Assembly: GCA_017792465.1 (NCBI GenBank)
Contig: CP051234.1
Span: 312,606 to 376,605, forward strand
Length of the DNA stretch: 64,000 nucleotides
Origin: Filomicrobium sp.
GTDB lineage: Bacteria; Pseudomonadota; Alphaproteobacteria; Rhizobiales; Hyphomicrobiaceae
Direction of reading: 5' to 3'
Within the stretch, counting starts at the first letter, position 1, and each line of letters opens with the position of its first letter. Below, piece by piece: positions 30,354 to 40,549 of this stretch. The translations under genes were made by a program, and so were the position numbers. The notes beneath the pieces were generated by a model, which was given only the letters and a program-made list of their open reading frames with translations, was not told the DNA's origin and searched no databases.

Positions 30354-31568
30354 ATGGCATTGGGCTATTCACAACGGGTCGCGATATTCTTTGGTGCGCT
30401 GTTTTTGATCTACGGCGTCCATCTGCCGTTCCTACCCTTGTGGCTAGAGGCGCGTGGGCTGTCGGCTGCCGAAATCTCTGTCGTTGTGGCGTTGCCGTAT
30501 TTTCTGCGACTTGGCGTTTCGCCTGGGGTCGCCTTTTTTGCCGACAGAAGTCATGCGCACCGCCGGTTCATTATTTGGCTTGCGTGCCTGGCGACGGTTG
30601 CCGTGCTGGCTCTTTCGCAAGCGGGTTCTCTGGCGACGATCCTTCCTGCTGCGGTGTTCTTGTCCTTGTCGATGACGACCATCATGCCGTTGACCGAAGT
30701 TCTGGCGGTGACCGGTGTGCGGCACTACGGCAGCGTTTATGGACGGATGCGGCTGTGGGGTTCGGTGACGTTCATTGTGGCGAGCACGGGGGCGGCCTGG
30801 GTTGTCGGGCTGATCGGCGTCGAGTCGGTCGTTTGGTTGTTGCTTTGCGCCTGCGCGACCACGGCTGCCGCAGCGTTGTTGCTGCCTGGGGTCGGGTTTG
30901 CGAGGGAACTGCAAGATGCGCGTTCGACGGCGTCCAAGATCAGTTTGGGAGAGGCACTGTCGTTGTTGCGCAATCCCATTTTCATCCTGTTTCTGTTGGC
31001 TTGCGGCGTCGCGCAGGCAGCGCATGCGGCCTACTATTCGTTTGGCTCCATTCACTGGGCGCGGCAGGGCATTTCCCCGCAGATGATCGGGTTTCTCTGG
31101 GCGCTGGGCGTGATTGCAGAGATTGCGCTTTTCAATTGGTCAGCCGATGTCGTGCGTCGCGTCTCCACCAAGAAGCTGATCCTGGTCGGCGCAGGCGCAT
31201 CCGTATTGCGGTGGGGTTTGATGTCTCTTGATCCCGATCCTGCGGCCTTGATCGTGTTGCAGTCGCTGCATGCCTTGACGTTTGGCGCTTCGCACCTTGC
31301 CGCTATTCATTTTATTGCAGAAGCGGTCGGTGAGCGTCTGGCAGGGACGGCGCAGGCGCTTTATGCGACGACGGCGATGGGTGTCGCAATGGGGGCGGCA
31401 ACGCTTGTTTGCGGTGCCACCTATGCCACATGGGGTGGGGACACCTACCTGCTGATGGCGGGCTTTTCACTATTGGCGCTGTGGGCGGCGATCTGGGTCA
31501 ACAGGTTGTGGGACGGTGGGCAGCTGGCGCTGGGCGATGCTCAAGCGGCGGTCCGTGTTGGAGAATGA
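30354..31568 (+). CDS. MFS transporter, 3-phenylpropionate/H+ symporter-like (HcaT type)
   Basis: 404 residues from the ATG at 30354 (AGG 7 bp upstream); a GTG at 30306 in frame would extend it. Twelve hydrophobic helices in two halves, beginning with QRVAIFFGALFLIYGVHLPF. The PLWLEARGLSAAEISVV loop and the G-x-x-R-x-W segment (YGRMRLWGSVTF) near residue 132 are typical of the MFS_1-like/HcaT branch. The substrate is unknown. It ends 54 bp before the stop of the convergent epimerase gene. Confidence 0.85.
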   Translation: MALGYSQRVAIFFGALFLIYGVHLPFLPLWLEARGLSAAEISVVVALPYFLRLGVSPGVAFFADRSHAHRRFIIWLACLATVAVLALSQAGSLATILPAAVFLSLSMTTIMPLTEVLAVTGVRHYGSVYGRMRLWGSVTFIVASTGAAWVVGLIGVESVVWLLLCACATTAAAALLLPGVGFARELQDARSTASKISLGEALSLLRNPIFILFLLACGVAQAAHAAYYSFGSIHWARQGISPQMIGFLWALGVIAEIALFNWSADVVRRVSTKKLILVGAGASVLRWGLMSLDPDPAALIVLQSLHALTFGASHLAAIHFIAEAVGERLAGTAQALYATTAMGVAMGAATLVCGATYATWGGDTYLLMAGFSLLALWAAIWVNRLWDGGQLALGDAQAAVRVGE

Positions 31569-31621
31569 GGGGCCTGGCGTTGTGCGTTGGCGAGGCTGCG
31601 GCCAGTGTCGCGGACTTGCGG

Positions 31622-32608
31622 TCAACCCCAAAGCAGCGGCGATGGAGGAGCTATGAGGCCGTTGGTGATCGTCAGGCCGTGTTCTCTGTCGCGCGCCAAA
31701 AGGAGCGGCCCGTCGAGGTCGATCCACTCGGCATCTTCGGCCAATAGTAAAGCAGGGGCGACAGCCAATGACGTGGCGACCATCGAACCGACCATGATCT
31801 TCAATCCGAGCTGACGTGCCTCATTGGCCATGGCGCGCGCCTCGGTGAGGCCGCCGGCTTTGTCGAGTTTGATATTGACGGCGTCGTAGCGGTTTTTGAG
31901 GTCTGCAAGATCCTCAGAGGTGTGGACGCTTTCGTCGGCGCAGACGGGAACGGCGCGATCGATTTCTGCCAGGAACTGGTCTGCGTCTGCTGGCAACGGC
32001 TGTTCGATTGTCTCGAAGCCGAGGCTCTGGGCGACAGCGAGAAAGCCTACGGTGTTGGCTGGTGACCAGGCTTCGTTCGCGTCGGCGACGAGGCGGGCGT
32101 CGGGACGTGCAGCGCGGACGGCGCGCATGCGTTGATCGTCGCCTTCGCCGCCAAGCTTCAATTTCAACAACTTCAAATTGGGGTGGTCGAGCGCCTGAGC
32201 TGCCATCGCTTCGGGCGTTCCCAGGCTGATGGTGTAGCAGGTTTCGAAGCGGCGGAGTTTTGACGATTGTTGATGCGCGAGTGGCTGGCCGCTCATCTTG
32301 GCTTCTATGTCCCACAACGCGCAATCGAGAGCATTGCGTGCGGCGCCTGCGGGCATCGTGGAGCGCAGAGCATTGCGGTCGCGTGGCCAGGGTTGTCTTG
32401 CAAGCTCCAGAGCCGACCTAAGTGTTTCGCCGTAGCGCGCATAAGGAACGGCTTCGCCGCGGCCCGTTTTGCCGTCGCATGTTAGCTCGACGACGAGAAC
32501 CTGGGCCTCGGTTTTTGCGCCGCGCGAGATAACAAACGGCTGGGCGAGCGGCCAGGTCTCGATGCGGACGTCAGCCAGTTCGATCGCCGTATTGTTGGGA
32601 CTAGCCAT
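31622..32608 (-). CDS. L-Ala-D/L-Glu-type dipeptide epimerase, enolase superfamily
   Basis: 328 residues of the muconate lactonizing/enolase superfamily. Metal ligands are D176 (VADANEAW), E202 (IEQPLP) and D225 (CADESV); catalytic lysines are K151 in the KxK motif (LKLKLGG) and the one in NIKLDKAGG near 248-250. The closing DLDGPLLLARD near residue 300 matches L-Ala-D/L-Glu epimerases such as YcjG, which recycle murein dipeptides. Substrate is inferred, as the family includes other dipeptide epimerases. No murein genes are adjacent, and it is convergent with the MFS gene. Confidence 0.88.
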   Translation of the reverse strand: MASPNNTAIELADVRIETWPLAQPFVISRGAKTEAQVLVVELTCDGKTGRGEAVPYARYGETLRSALELARQPWPRDRNALRSTMPAGAARNALDCALWDIEAKMSGQPLAHQQSSKLRRFETCYTISLGTPEAMAAQALDHPNLKLLKLKLGGEGDDQRMRAVRAARPDARLVADANEAWSPANTVGFLAVAQSLGFETIEQPLPADADQFLAEIDRAVPVCADESVHTSEDLADLKNRYDAVNIKLDKAGGLTEARAMANEARQLGLKIMVGSMVATSLAVAPALLLAEDAEWIDLDGPLLLARDREHGLTITNGLIAPPSPLLWG

Positions 32609-32695
32609 GGTGTGACCGTGCGCTTAAGCGCTGCTGGCCGTTTGCCGGCGGAACACGATTCCAGCTCCGCCGCCCCGCCTCGCTTCAGCTTGAAG

Positions 32696-35600
32696 TTACT
32701 TGTCCAGACGTCCGCTGACGTGGGCCAGGAAGAGATAGGCGCGGCCCATGTCGGATATGAGATGCGACTGGATCAGTTGACCCGACGGATCTTTTTGTTC
32801 GGCGTTGCGGACGGTGTGTTCGAAGTCGGAAAGGAAGCGGCCGATCGCGTCGCGCAGTGGCGGTTCATTGGCGAAGCGGCGGCGCAGTTCCTCGTACGCG
32901 GCTCGCGCATCCGGCGGATAGAGGCTTGGTACCAGGATGCCGCGCTGACCGGCGCGCAAGCGTCCCCAGATCTCCTTTGCCGTCGAAGGCTCGATGGCTT
33001 TGACCATCAAGCTGACATCCGGCATCGAGCTGGTTGCGCGCGACGCGGCAGACGAGTTGCCGGCTGGCATGCTGTCTTCGGGTGCGTGACCGGCTTTGTC
33101 ACCGTCGCCGTCGTCTTCGGAGGCGCGTTTCAGCAAGTCGCCGAGGGACCAGTTCTCGCCGCCATGCGATCCTGGCGGCATGCCTTGCTGCGACTGGTTT
33201 GGCGCTGTCGGTCGTGGACCGGCTGCCGCCGGGTGCTCGCCCGGACGGCTTGGCTGAGCGCCGGGGCCGGTCGGGGGCGAAGCGTATTTGTTGTCGGCAG
33301 ATTCGGCATGCGGGTTGGAAGGCCGAGTATTGGTCCGCAACGGCCGCGCATGGAGTTCGCGCGCCAAGCTGGATGACAGGCTTGAGAGTTGGCGCTCTTT
33401 ATCGGGGTGGTTCGGCGCTCCCGGATTAGGGGCATGGCCGGGACCCATCGATCCAACCGGAGGTTCGATCCGGTGGCGCGAACTGGTTGGCCCTGGCGAA
33501 TATGGTGCGTCGGGCGTCGTCACATCGCGGTTGCGGCCTTCGCGATTGGCGATCTGGGACAGCTGATCGAGGGCCTTCAACTGATCCTGCAGCGAGCGGC
33601 GCATCGCTTCGGCGCTTTCGCGCGAGTTCTCCGGGATCATCGAAAGCTTTTCGCGCAGGCGGAGCTGTTCTTCTTCGATGGCCTTGCCGGCCTGTTTGGC
33701 GCGCTCGCGAACCTCATTTGTGGTTTCGTCAAAGCGGTTCGACAGGCTGCCGAATTGCGATTTCATCTCCTGGGAGACGGTCGAGAAGCTGCTGCGCAGA
33801 TCGGACAGCGCCCGCTTGCTTTCTTCGCCGGCTTCGCTGCGGAAGCGCTCCAATTCGGCAAGGGTTTGACGCTGATGCTGCTGGGTGCCCTGGCGTAACT
33901 CTTCGGCCGCGGCCATGGCGCGCTTCTCGGCTTCGGTGATCTGGCCCGCGATGTTGGTCGAATAGCCTTCGACGAACTGCGAGAACTCGTCAGCCTTGTT
34001 GGAGAGCTGGTCGAGTGTGCCGGTCAGTTCGCTGTGGCGCTGCTTGAGTGCGCTGTCGATCTTGTAGTTGGCACTTTCCAGAGCGTTGGCGGCCTGCATG
34101 ATGAGCTGGCCCTGGTTCTCGAAGCGGTTGGTCACCGAGTTGATCTGGCCAAGCAGGTTTTCGGAGACGCGCTTGAGGAGTTCCGACTGGCTCGCCAAGC
34201 CCTCGATGGCCTTCAACGACTGACGCGTCACGTTTTCGCTTGAACGGCGCACGGCGTTGATGCCGTTCGACAGCGTATCGTCGATGTCGGCGGTCTGACG
34301 CGTGATCGTATCGTGGAAATTGCGCGCGTGGCTGTCGAGCGCCGAGGTGAGCGCGATGGCCTTCTCGCCGACGGCTTCGTCGATGGCGCTTGTCGTGCGG
34401 ACAATCGTTTCGTCGAACAGGCGCAGGCGATCGGAGAAGGCATCATCAAGCGCGCGGGTGCGGGCGACGAGCTGACGGTCGAGCGCTTCGGCGCGGTTGG
34501 CAATCGTCGTGTCGAGAGCCTGGGCGTATTCCTCGAAGACGGACTGCAGGTCGTCGGTGCGGTTGCTGATCGAGGTGTCGAGGGTGACCATGTAGCCTTC
34601 GAAGGCTTCCTGCATTTCCTCGGTGCGGCTGGCGAGAGCTTCGGCCAGGGCGGAGGTGTAGACCTCAAGCATGCCCTGCATCTCGCCCGTCGTACTGCCG
34701 AGCGACTCGCCCATGCGGCTGGAGTGATCCTCCAGCATGGTGCGCATTTCGGTGCCGTGCGTCTCCAGCGTGGTTTCCATACCCTTGGTCGTGTCGGACA
34801 AGGTCTGCCCGAGCGTTTTGGTATGGTCCGAGAGCATGGTGTGCATCTGCTCGGTGCGGGACTGCAAGGCGCCATCGACGGCGCCGGTGTAGCTGTCGAG
34901 GACGATTTCAAGCTGCTCGGTGCGATGGCCCAGCGTCGATTCGATCTGCTTGGTCGAGGTTTCGACCGAGGTTTCCAGTTGGCGCGCGCCCTGGTTTAGC
35001 GACGTCTCCAGCATCGTAAGGTTGGCGCCGGCGCCTTCGATGATCTGGGCAAGCTTGAGCTGCTGATTGGACAGGGTTTCCATCAGTGCCGGGACTTCGG
35101 AGCCGATCGACTTCAAAGTCGTGTGGACGTCGTCGCCGGTGCGCTGCAGCGCGTTGCGCTCGTTGGAAAGTTCCTTGATGAGGTTTTGGATCTTGCGTTC
35201 GTTTTCTTCGTACGACCGCTCCAGGATCGAGACTTCGTTGTGAACGAGTGCTTCCAGTTCGCCGGCGCGGCCCAGCGCCCGGCTCACTGCGTCGTTCATG
35301 AAGGAGACCTGGCGGCGGACGGCCTGTCCGAGCGAAGCCGTCGACTGTTCGGCGAGGCGATCGGGTTCGGCAAGGCGGATGGCGACTTCGGCCATGGTCG
35401 AAGACCTGAGGCGCAGCTCTTCGGAGCGCCAGGCGAGGAGTGCGAGGAACCAGATGACAAGGACCGGTACGATGATCGCTGTGATCATCAAGAAGGTGGT
35501 GGGCTTTGTGAGGAGCGCTGCGTAGGGATCAGCTTCCGCCGATAGGGTCAGCCATAAAGCGATGGCGCCGATGACAGCCCAAACGGTGCTGCCGATTGCA

Positions 35601-36391
35601 GCGTACTGGAACGGCTTGCCGGACGGTTTCTGCTGAAGCGCATAGATGAGGCCGCCGATTGTCGGCGCGTCATCATTGGCTGCGAATCTTTCGCGGACCG
35701 GACCGGCCGGACGGCGGCGAGCTTCGCGGCGTGACGGTGCGGCGGGCTCTTCTTCGGGCTCGGGTTCAGATGCGAAGTCTGGCTGCGGTTCAGGCTCTGG
35801 TTGGGCTTCCGCCTTGGGCTCTGGCAGCGGTTCTGGTTCAAGCTCAATCTTTGGAGCGACGGCTGCAGCTGCGGCGCCTGCCTGAGCGGCAATACTTGTG
35901 ACGGATGCCATCGCAGACAAATCAGGTGCCGGTCTTTCAGGTGCCAATTTTTCAGTTGCCAGTCTTTCAGGCGCTGGTTTTTCAGCTGCCGGCTTTTTGG
36001 CTTTTGCAGACGGCGTGCTTGCCGTTTCCAGCGAAGTCGGCTTCTGGCTCGCGCGCATGTCCGGCAATGACGACGAGAGAGATGGCGCGGATGGTTTTGG
36101 CGCAGCGGCTCCGGGAATGGGGGGCGGCGCAGCGGCAGCCGGCCCGGCAGCATCTAAGCCCGGGATCGGAGGCGGCAGATTGCCGGCCTTCAGAGCGTCG
36201 GATCTTGCAAGGTCGGGTTTTCCACCGGGAATCGCTGGCGGCGTCGCGGATTGCCCTGATTCAGGGTCGCTGGCGACTTGGGATTTGATGTTTGCAAGAC
36301 GTTCAGCAAGACTCGGCGGGCGCGGACCATCCGTACCCGTCGCAGCGATCTCGTCGCCGGATTTGCCTTTAACTTCCTTGTCTTGAGCCAT
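32696..36391 (-). CDS. Large two-TM coiled-coil protein, GPR/RgsE-like (polar growth ring family)
   Basis: 1231 residues. Order: cytoplasmic low-complexity region 1-255, rich in Pro, Ala and Glu (EPEPLPEPKAEAQPEPEP near 184-201); two transmembrane helices at about 263-284 and 298-321; a helical region; 22 perfect 11-residue units at 468-709; more coiled coil to about 945; a Pro-rich linker; and a C-terminal domain at 1126-1231 (IWGRLRAGQRGI, SLYPPDARAAYEELRRRF, MGRAYLFLAHVSGRLD). That layout matches, from memory, the apolipoprotein-like growth pole ring protein of Agrobacterium and RgsE of Sinorhizobium, which are roughly twice as long. Those mark the growing pole, so a role in polar growth or budding is inferred. 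Single gene, divergent from an Hpt gene. Confidence 0.8.
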   Translation of the reverse strand: MAQDKEVKGKSGDEIAATGTDGPRPPSLAERLANIKSQVASDPESGQSATPPAIPGGKPDLARSDALKAGNLPPPIPGLDAAGPAAAAPPPIPGAAAPKPSAPSLSSSLPDMRASQKPTSLETASTPSAKAKKPAAEKPAPERLATEKLAPERPAPDLSAMASVTSIAAQAGAAAAAVAPKIELEPEPLPEPKAEAQPEPEPQPDFASEPEPEEEPAAPSRREARRRPAGPVRERFAANDDAPTIGGLIYALQQKPSGKPFQYAAIGSTVWAVIGAIALWLTLSAEADPYAALLTKPTTFLMITAIIVPVLVIWFLALLAWRSEELRLRSSTMAEVAIRLAEPDRLAEQSTASLGQAVRRQVSFMNDAVSRALGRAGELEALVHNEVSILERSYEENERKIQNLIKELSNERNALQRTGDDVHTTLKSIGSEVPALMETLSNQQLKLAQIIEGAGANLTMLETSLNQGARQLETSVETSTKQIESTLGHRTEQLEIVLDSYTGAVDGALQSRTEQMHTMLSDHTKTLGQTLSDTTKGMETTLETHGTEMRTMLEDHSSRMGESLGSTTGEMQGMLEVYTSALAEALASRTEEMQEAFEGYMVTLDTSISNRTDDLQSVFEEYAQALDTTIANRAEALDRQLVARTRALDDAFSDRLRLFDETIVRTTSAIDEAVGEKAIALTSALDSHARNFHDTITRQTADIDDTLSNGINAVRRSSENVTRQSLKAIEGLASQSELLKRVSENLLGQINSVTNRFENQGQLIMQAANALESANYKIDSALKQRHSELTGTLDQLSNKADEFSQFVEGYSTNIAGQITEAEKRAMAAAEELRQGTQQHQRQTLAELERFRSEAGEESKRALSDLRSSFSTVSQEMKSQFGSLSNRFDETTNEVRERAKQAGKAIEEEQLRLREKLSMIPENSRESAEAMRRSLQDQLKALDQLSQIANREGRNRDVTTPDAPYSPGPTSSRHRIEPPVGSMGPGHAPNPGAPNHPDKERQLSSLSSSLARELHARPLRTNTRPSNPHAESADNKYASPPTGPGAQPSRPGEHPAAAGPRPTAPNQSQQGMPPGSHGGENWSLGDLLKRASEDDGDGDKAGHAPEDSMPAGNSSAASRATSSMPDVSLMVKAIEPSTAKEIWGRLRAGQRGILVPSLYPPDARAAYEELRRRFANEPPLRDAIGRFLSDFEHTVRNAEQKDPSGQLIQSHLISDMGRAYLFLAHVSGRLDK
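34265..34990 (-). repeat. 22 tandem 11-residue coding repeats
   Basis: Codons 468-709 of the large coiled-coil gene fall into 22 consecutive 11-residue units without any insertion. Examples: RTEQLEIVLDS, YTGAVDGALQS, RTEQMHTMLSD, HTKTLGQTLSD, RTEEMQEAFEG, YAQALDTTIAN. Hydrophobic residues recur at unit positions 5 and 9. Many units alternate between an RT-type and a Y/H-type start, giving a 22-residue (66-bp) super-period. An 11-residue period suits a hendecad, slightly right-handed coiled coil, as in apolipoproteins. Confidence 0.88.
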
Positions 36392-36724
36392 TCGCCCGCC
36401 CGTTTAGCGCCAATTTCCCGTGATGCGCAGGAAGATGTTAGTCCATTGTTTGGTGGAGGCTCAATCGCTTGTTGCGGTTATCTGTTGGTTATTTCACGCG
36501 GAATCTTCCCCCTGCGCCCCCACAGGTGAGATCAGCGCTAGTTGCCGTTGAAGGCAAAAGCGTGACCTTAGTTCGTCGCTGTGTGAGCACATCTATGGTT
36601 AACAAGACCTCTCCAGGGGTCCTGTCAATCGCGTGTTTTCTTTACGGCCTGTTTGCTCAGTTCTGCGATAATTTCCCTCGTATCCCTATGCTGATTGAGG
36701 CGGGGCAGCGTTCTGGGAGGGCCG
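36392..36724. promoter_or_regulatory. Divergent control region with a CtrA half-site
   Basis: A 333-bp gap between the GPR-like gene (-) and the Hpt gene (+) with no coding frame. At 36595-36602 ATGGTTAA is the reverse complement of TTAACCAT, the half-site bound by the cell-cycle regulator CtrA in alphaproteobacteria. An 8-bp match can arise by chance, so the assignment is tentative. No other signal was identified. Confidence 0.4.
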
Positions 36725-37108
36725 ATGGGCGCGGTAGCGGTGAATTTGGAAACTGACAAACGATGTGATCCGAGTGCGCTCGTTCGCGAGAGTGAAGTGC
36801 TCGATCTCGAACACCTGGCCCGCTACACGCTTGGGGATGAGGCTTTGAAGAGCGAGATTCTGGACCTTTTCAGGGGCCAGATCGACGCATCGCTGGCCAA
36901 TCTGCGGGACGCCGCCAGGGCCAATGATGATTTTGCCTGGCAGATGGCTGCTCATACGTTGAAGGGGTCGGCACGGGCCATTGGGGCTTTTCGCCTCGGT
37001 GCGGCGGCCGAATTGGCAGAACGGATGGGGATTACGAGCGCTGCCCGATTGAAATCGCTTGAGGCCGTTGCGGTCGTCGCCGAAGAAACAAGCCTTGCGC
37101 TTGGGTGA
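36725..37108 (+). CDS. Stand-alone Hpt (histidine phosphotransfer) protein
   Basis: 127 residues from the ATG at 36725 (GGGAGG 5 bp upstream). A single Hpt four-helix domain fills most of it, with the phosphorylated histidine H77 in AAHTLKGSARAIGA. Such proteins relay phosphate between hybrid histidine kinases and response regulators; no kinase or regulator lies nearby, so partners are encoded elsewhere. Divergent from the GPR-like gene. Confidence 0.85.
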   Translation: MGAVAVNLETDKRCDPSALVRESEVLDLEHLARYTLGDEALKSEILDLFRGQIDASLANLRDAARANDDFAWQMAAHTLKGSARAIGAFRLGAAAELAERMGITSAARLKSLEAVAVVAEETSLALG

Positions 37109-37300
37109 GGCGTTGCAGTTTTTCGTTTCCTTTATTTCTCAAAGCGCAGCGCGATTATTTTCCCTGTGCGGAGCTTCTTAGCAATTTAACCGGCTCGGCA
37201 TTCGGGGTTGCGGCCCTTGGGGCGGTTTGCCTCAACTTAGGCGCTGGGGCCTTTGTGGGCTTGATGCGGTGGGGCGGGGCGTCTAATTGAGTGCATCAAT

Positions 37301-37342
37301 TCGCCGAGAGGAATATTGATTTCGGCTCGGCGGCGCTTTTTT
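37301..37342 (+). terminator. Probable terminator after the Hpt gene
   Basis: CGCCGAG (37302-37308) pairs with CTCGGCG (37326-37332) over a 17-base loop, followed by GCGCTTTTTTAG. The loop is long, so strength is uncertain. The stop of the Hpt gene is about 190 bp upstream. Confidence 0.6.
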
Positions 37343-37400
37343 AGCTGGCTTATGCTGCTTTAAAAGAGACTTTTGACCTCAAGGGAAACCGCTCGAACTC

Positions 37401-37721
37401 ATGCCCAAGATCACATTTATTCAGCCCGACGGCTCCAGCCAAGTCGTAGAGGCGACGGTTGGTCAGACCGTCATGGAGGCTGCCAAACTCGCCGACGTTC
37501 CGGGGATCGAAGCTGAATGCGGTGGCGCGTGCGCGTGTGCGACGTGTCACGTCTATGTCGATGAGAAATGGCGCGAGAAGACCGGCTCGCCTGCCGAAAT
37601 GGAAGAAGACATGCTCGATTTTGCTTTCGACGTGCGCGAAGAGAGCCGGCTGTCCTGCCAGATCAAGGTCACCGATGACCTTGACGGTTTGGTGCTGAAG
37701 GTTCCTGAAAAGCAGTTCTGA
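37401..37721 (+). CDS. 2Fe-2S ferredoxin, adrenodoxin type
   Basis: 106 residues. Cluster ligands follow C-x5-C-x2-C...C: C40, C46, C49 and C86 ([21 protein letters not shown]). This is the adrenodoxin/FdxB-like branch used in iron-sulfur cluster assembly or with cytochromes P450. The next gene, 159 bp downstream, encodes a ferredoxin-NADP reductase, a likely electron source. No isc or suf genes are visible nearby. Confidence 0.93.
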   Translation: MPKITFIQPDGSSQVVEATVGQTVMEAAKLADVPGIEAECGGACACATCHVYVDEKWREKTGSPAEMEEDMLDFAFDVREESRLSCQIKVTDDLDGLVLKVPEKQF

Positions 37722-37865
37722 ACCCCGCCCCGCGCACGAACTACGTCAGGCCTCAGAAGATGGCCTGCAAAGGCGTTGGGGCTCATTCATGGCGCGATTG
37801 ATCTGGCGCGTGGCGCCGATCTGGAGAACGCGGCAGGCGCCAAGTCGGCTGCGTCCACTCAATGA

Positions 37866-38930
<1,065 letters not shown>

Positions 38931-38980
38931 GCCAGCTTTTTAGTTGCTTGCTCTGGGCGAAGCGGGTGAGACGAAACGAT

Positions 38981-39018
38981 AATGGCGCGGCTGGCATTTC
39001 AATCTGCCCCGCGCCATT
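38981..39018. terminator. Hairpin terminator between convergent genes
   Basis: AATGGCGCGG (38981-38990) pairs perfectly with CCGCGCCATT (39009-39018), with a further inner GGCA/TGCC stem. It sits between the reductase (+) and the acetyltransferase (-) and can serve both, though the T-run is short. Confidence 0.75.
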
Positions 39019-39038
39019 TGTCATTTCTGCCGTAGCGA

Positions 39039-40313
39039 TCACAGCCTGTCGAAAACCAGGAGCAGGGTGGCGAAAGTCCCCGCGATGGCTTTCTTCACTG
39101 GTGTTGGCAGGTGCTGGTAGCTCTGTTTTAACCGATCACGTGCGAAGCCCAGGTAGACCTTGCACCACAACGTGCCTTTTATCGAAAGCGGCACAGCCCA
39201 ATCGTTGACTTCGATGGCATCGTCCGCCCAATCCCTTTTGAATTGCGCGTCAGGTCCCATGAAGTCGAAGATCTCGATTGCATCCTGCTTGCAATGTTCG
39301 AGGTTCGACAGGGTCATCAGGTGACCTGGGCCCCATTTTTCGTAATCCAGCTCATAGCTGATGATGTGTGCGGCGGCGCGATGTTTGGAGACGAAGTTGA
39401 TGTCTCCGGCGATCAGCTGATCATCGCAGGTCATTAATGTCAGCCGGCAACCGGTTGGTCGCGATGCGTCGTTCGATATATCGATAAAGAAGGAATGCGT
39501 GCGCGGATCCTGCAAGGCTTGTGAGACGAGCGACTTTTCCGCCAGCCATCTCATCTTCATCGTCAGGATCTTGCGCGTCATGGCGCAGGCCTCGTCGCCC
39601 TCATGCAGAACGGTTGTTTCGACCTGTCCCATGTCTTCGAAGCGGCGGCGATGGCGGCGCAAAACCGAGCGGCGCTTTTTCGAGTAACGGTTCTGGGCGT
39701 AATCGGAAAATGTCGCGCTGGTGGACATGTCAGCATATGGCGCCCAATCGCGGTGGGTCGCGATCGCGCCGATCTCAGGCAATAGCGGAGCAATGGCGGC
39801 GTCGGCTCGGACCTTATAAAGCTCGACGGTATCAGCTTTGGTGTGCGCTTTGAGGAATTTCCAGCCGGCGCGTAGATCTTCGAGCGGTTTGGCGCTGTCG
39901 ACCAGGACGTCACCGTATTGCGAGACGGGGCGTCCGATCCAGTTGAGGTGGGTGAGACCGCTCGATTTCTGTGCCACCAGCGGCCAGATCATCGTCAGCT
40001 TTCCGTTGCGCCGGCCCGTTACGATCGCAAAAGTATCGCGCGTCTGGGTGCCCAGGAAATTGTTGGCCCAATGCCAGCACCAATTGAAAGATTGAAACGG
40101 GTTGCCGGGCTTTCCAGCGGAGTCATAGAGCGCGTTCCAGTCGGCTTCCAGAGCATCGAAGGCCTCGCGCGTCGTGACGAAGGCCAGTTCGAGTGGCGCC
40201 TTGATGGATTGGATTGCGGCCGCGCTATCGTCATTCCTGGTTTTTCGATCGATCAGAACGCCCGTCGTGAACGGCATTGCATTTAAGGGTTTTTCGGCGG
40301 CGATCACTGACAT
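39039..40313 (-). CDS. BioF2/CelD-type GNAT acetyltransferase
   Basis: 424 residues from the ATG at 40313; no clear ribosome binding site precedes it, and a TTG at 40436 in the same frame is possible. The central and C-terminal parts match the BioF2-like acetyltransferase domain (PF13480 type): PFQSFNWCWHWANNF near residue 72, a basic RYSKKRRSVLRRHRRRF stretch, then DQLIAGDINFV and HIISYELDYEKWGPGHLM. Such enzymes often act in polysaccharide or cellulose synthesis, but the substrate here is unknown. The C-terminal 25 residues are basic and then hydrophobic. Divergent from recA. Confidence 0.8.
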   Translation of the reverse strand: MSVIAAEKPLNAMPFTTGVLIDRKTRNDDSAAAIQSIKAPLELAFVTTREAFDALEADWNALYDSAGKPGNPFQSFNWCWHWANNFLGTQTRDTFAIVTGRRNGKLTMIWPLVAQKSSGLTHLNWIGRPVSQYGDVLVDSAKPLEDLRAGWKFLKAHTKADTVELYKVRADAAIAPLLPEIGAIATHRDWAPYADMSTSATFSDYAQNRYSKKRRSVLRRHRRRFEDMGQVETTVLHEGDEACAMTRKILTMKMRWLAEKSLVSQALQDPRTHSFFIDISNDASRPTGCRLTLMTCDDQLIAGDINFVSKHRAAAHIISYELDYEKWGPGHLMTLSNLEHCKQDAIEIFDFMGPDAQFKRDWADDAIEVNDWAVPLSIKGTLWCKVYLGFARDRLKQSYQHLPTPVKKAIAGTFATLLLVFDRL

Positions 40314-40453
40314 TGCGCTGAACTCGTACTCGATACTGGGAACTGTGTTTTTGTGGGCAAACAAAGGTCTGCAAGGCGCGCCATGGCCTGAGCTGAGGCT
40401 CTGTCTCCCGACAGAATGAATTGCTCGGGTTTGCAAACTCTTAAAACGCCAAT

Positions 40454-40468
40454 GTTCCTATCTTGTTC
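40454..40468. promoter_or_regulatory. SOS box (LexA operator) upstream of recA
   Basis: GTTCCTATCTTGTTC is a perfect GTTC-N7-GTTC match 82 bp upstream of the recA start, in the divergent recA/acetyltransferase region. Same motif as upstream of lexA at 10662. Confidence 0.9.
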
Positions 40469-40549
40469 TTTTGGAACAAATAATGTACAAGTGAGTCAGC
40501 AAGTCTCGTAGACTTGATGTGCAACTCATGAGAGATTGGGAATCGCGCT

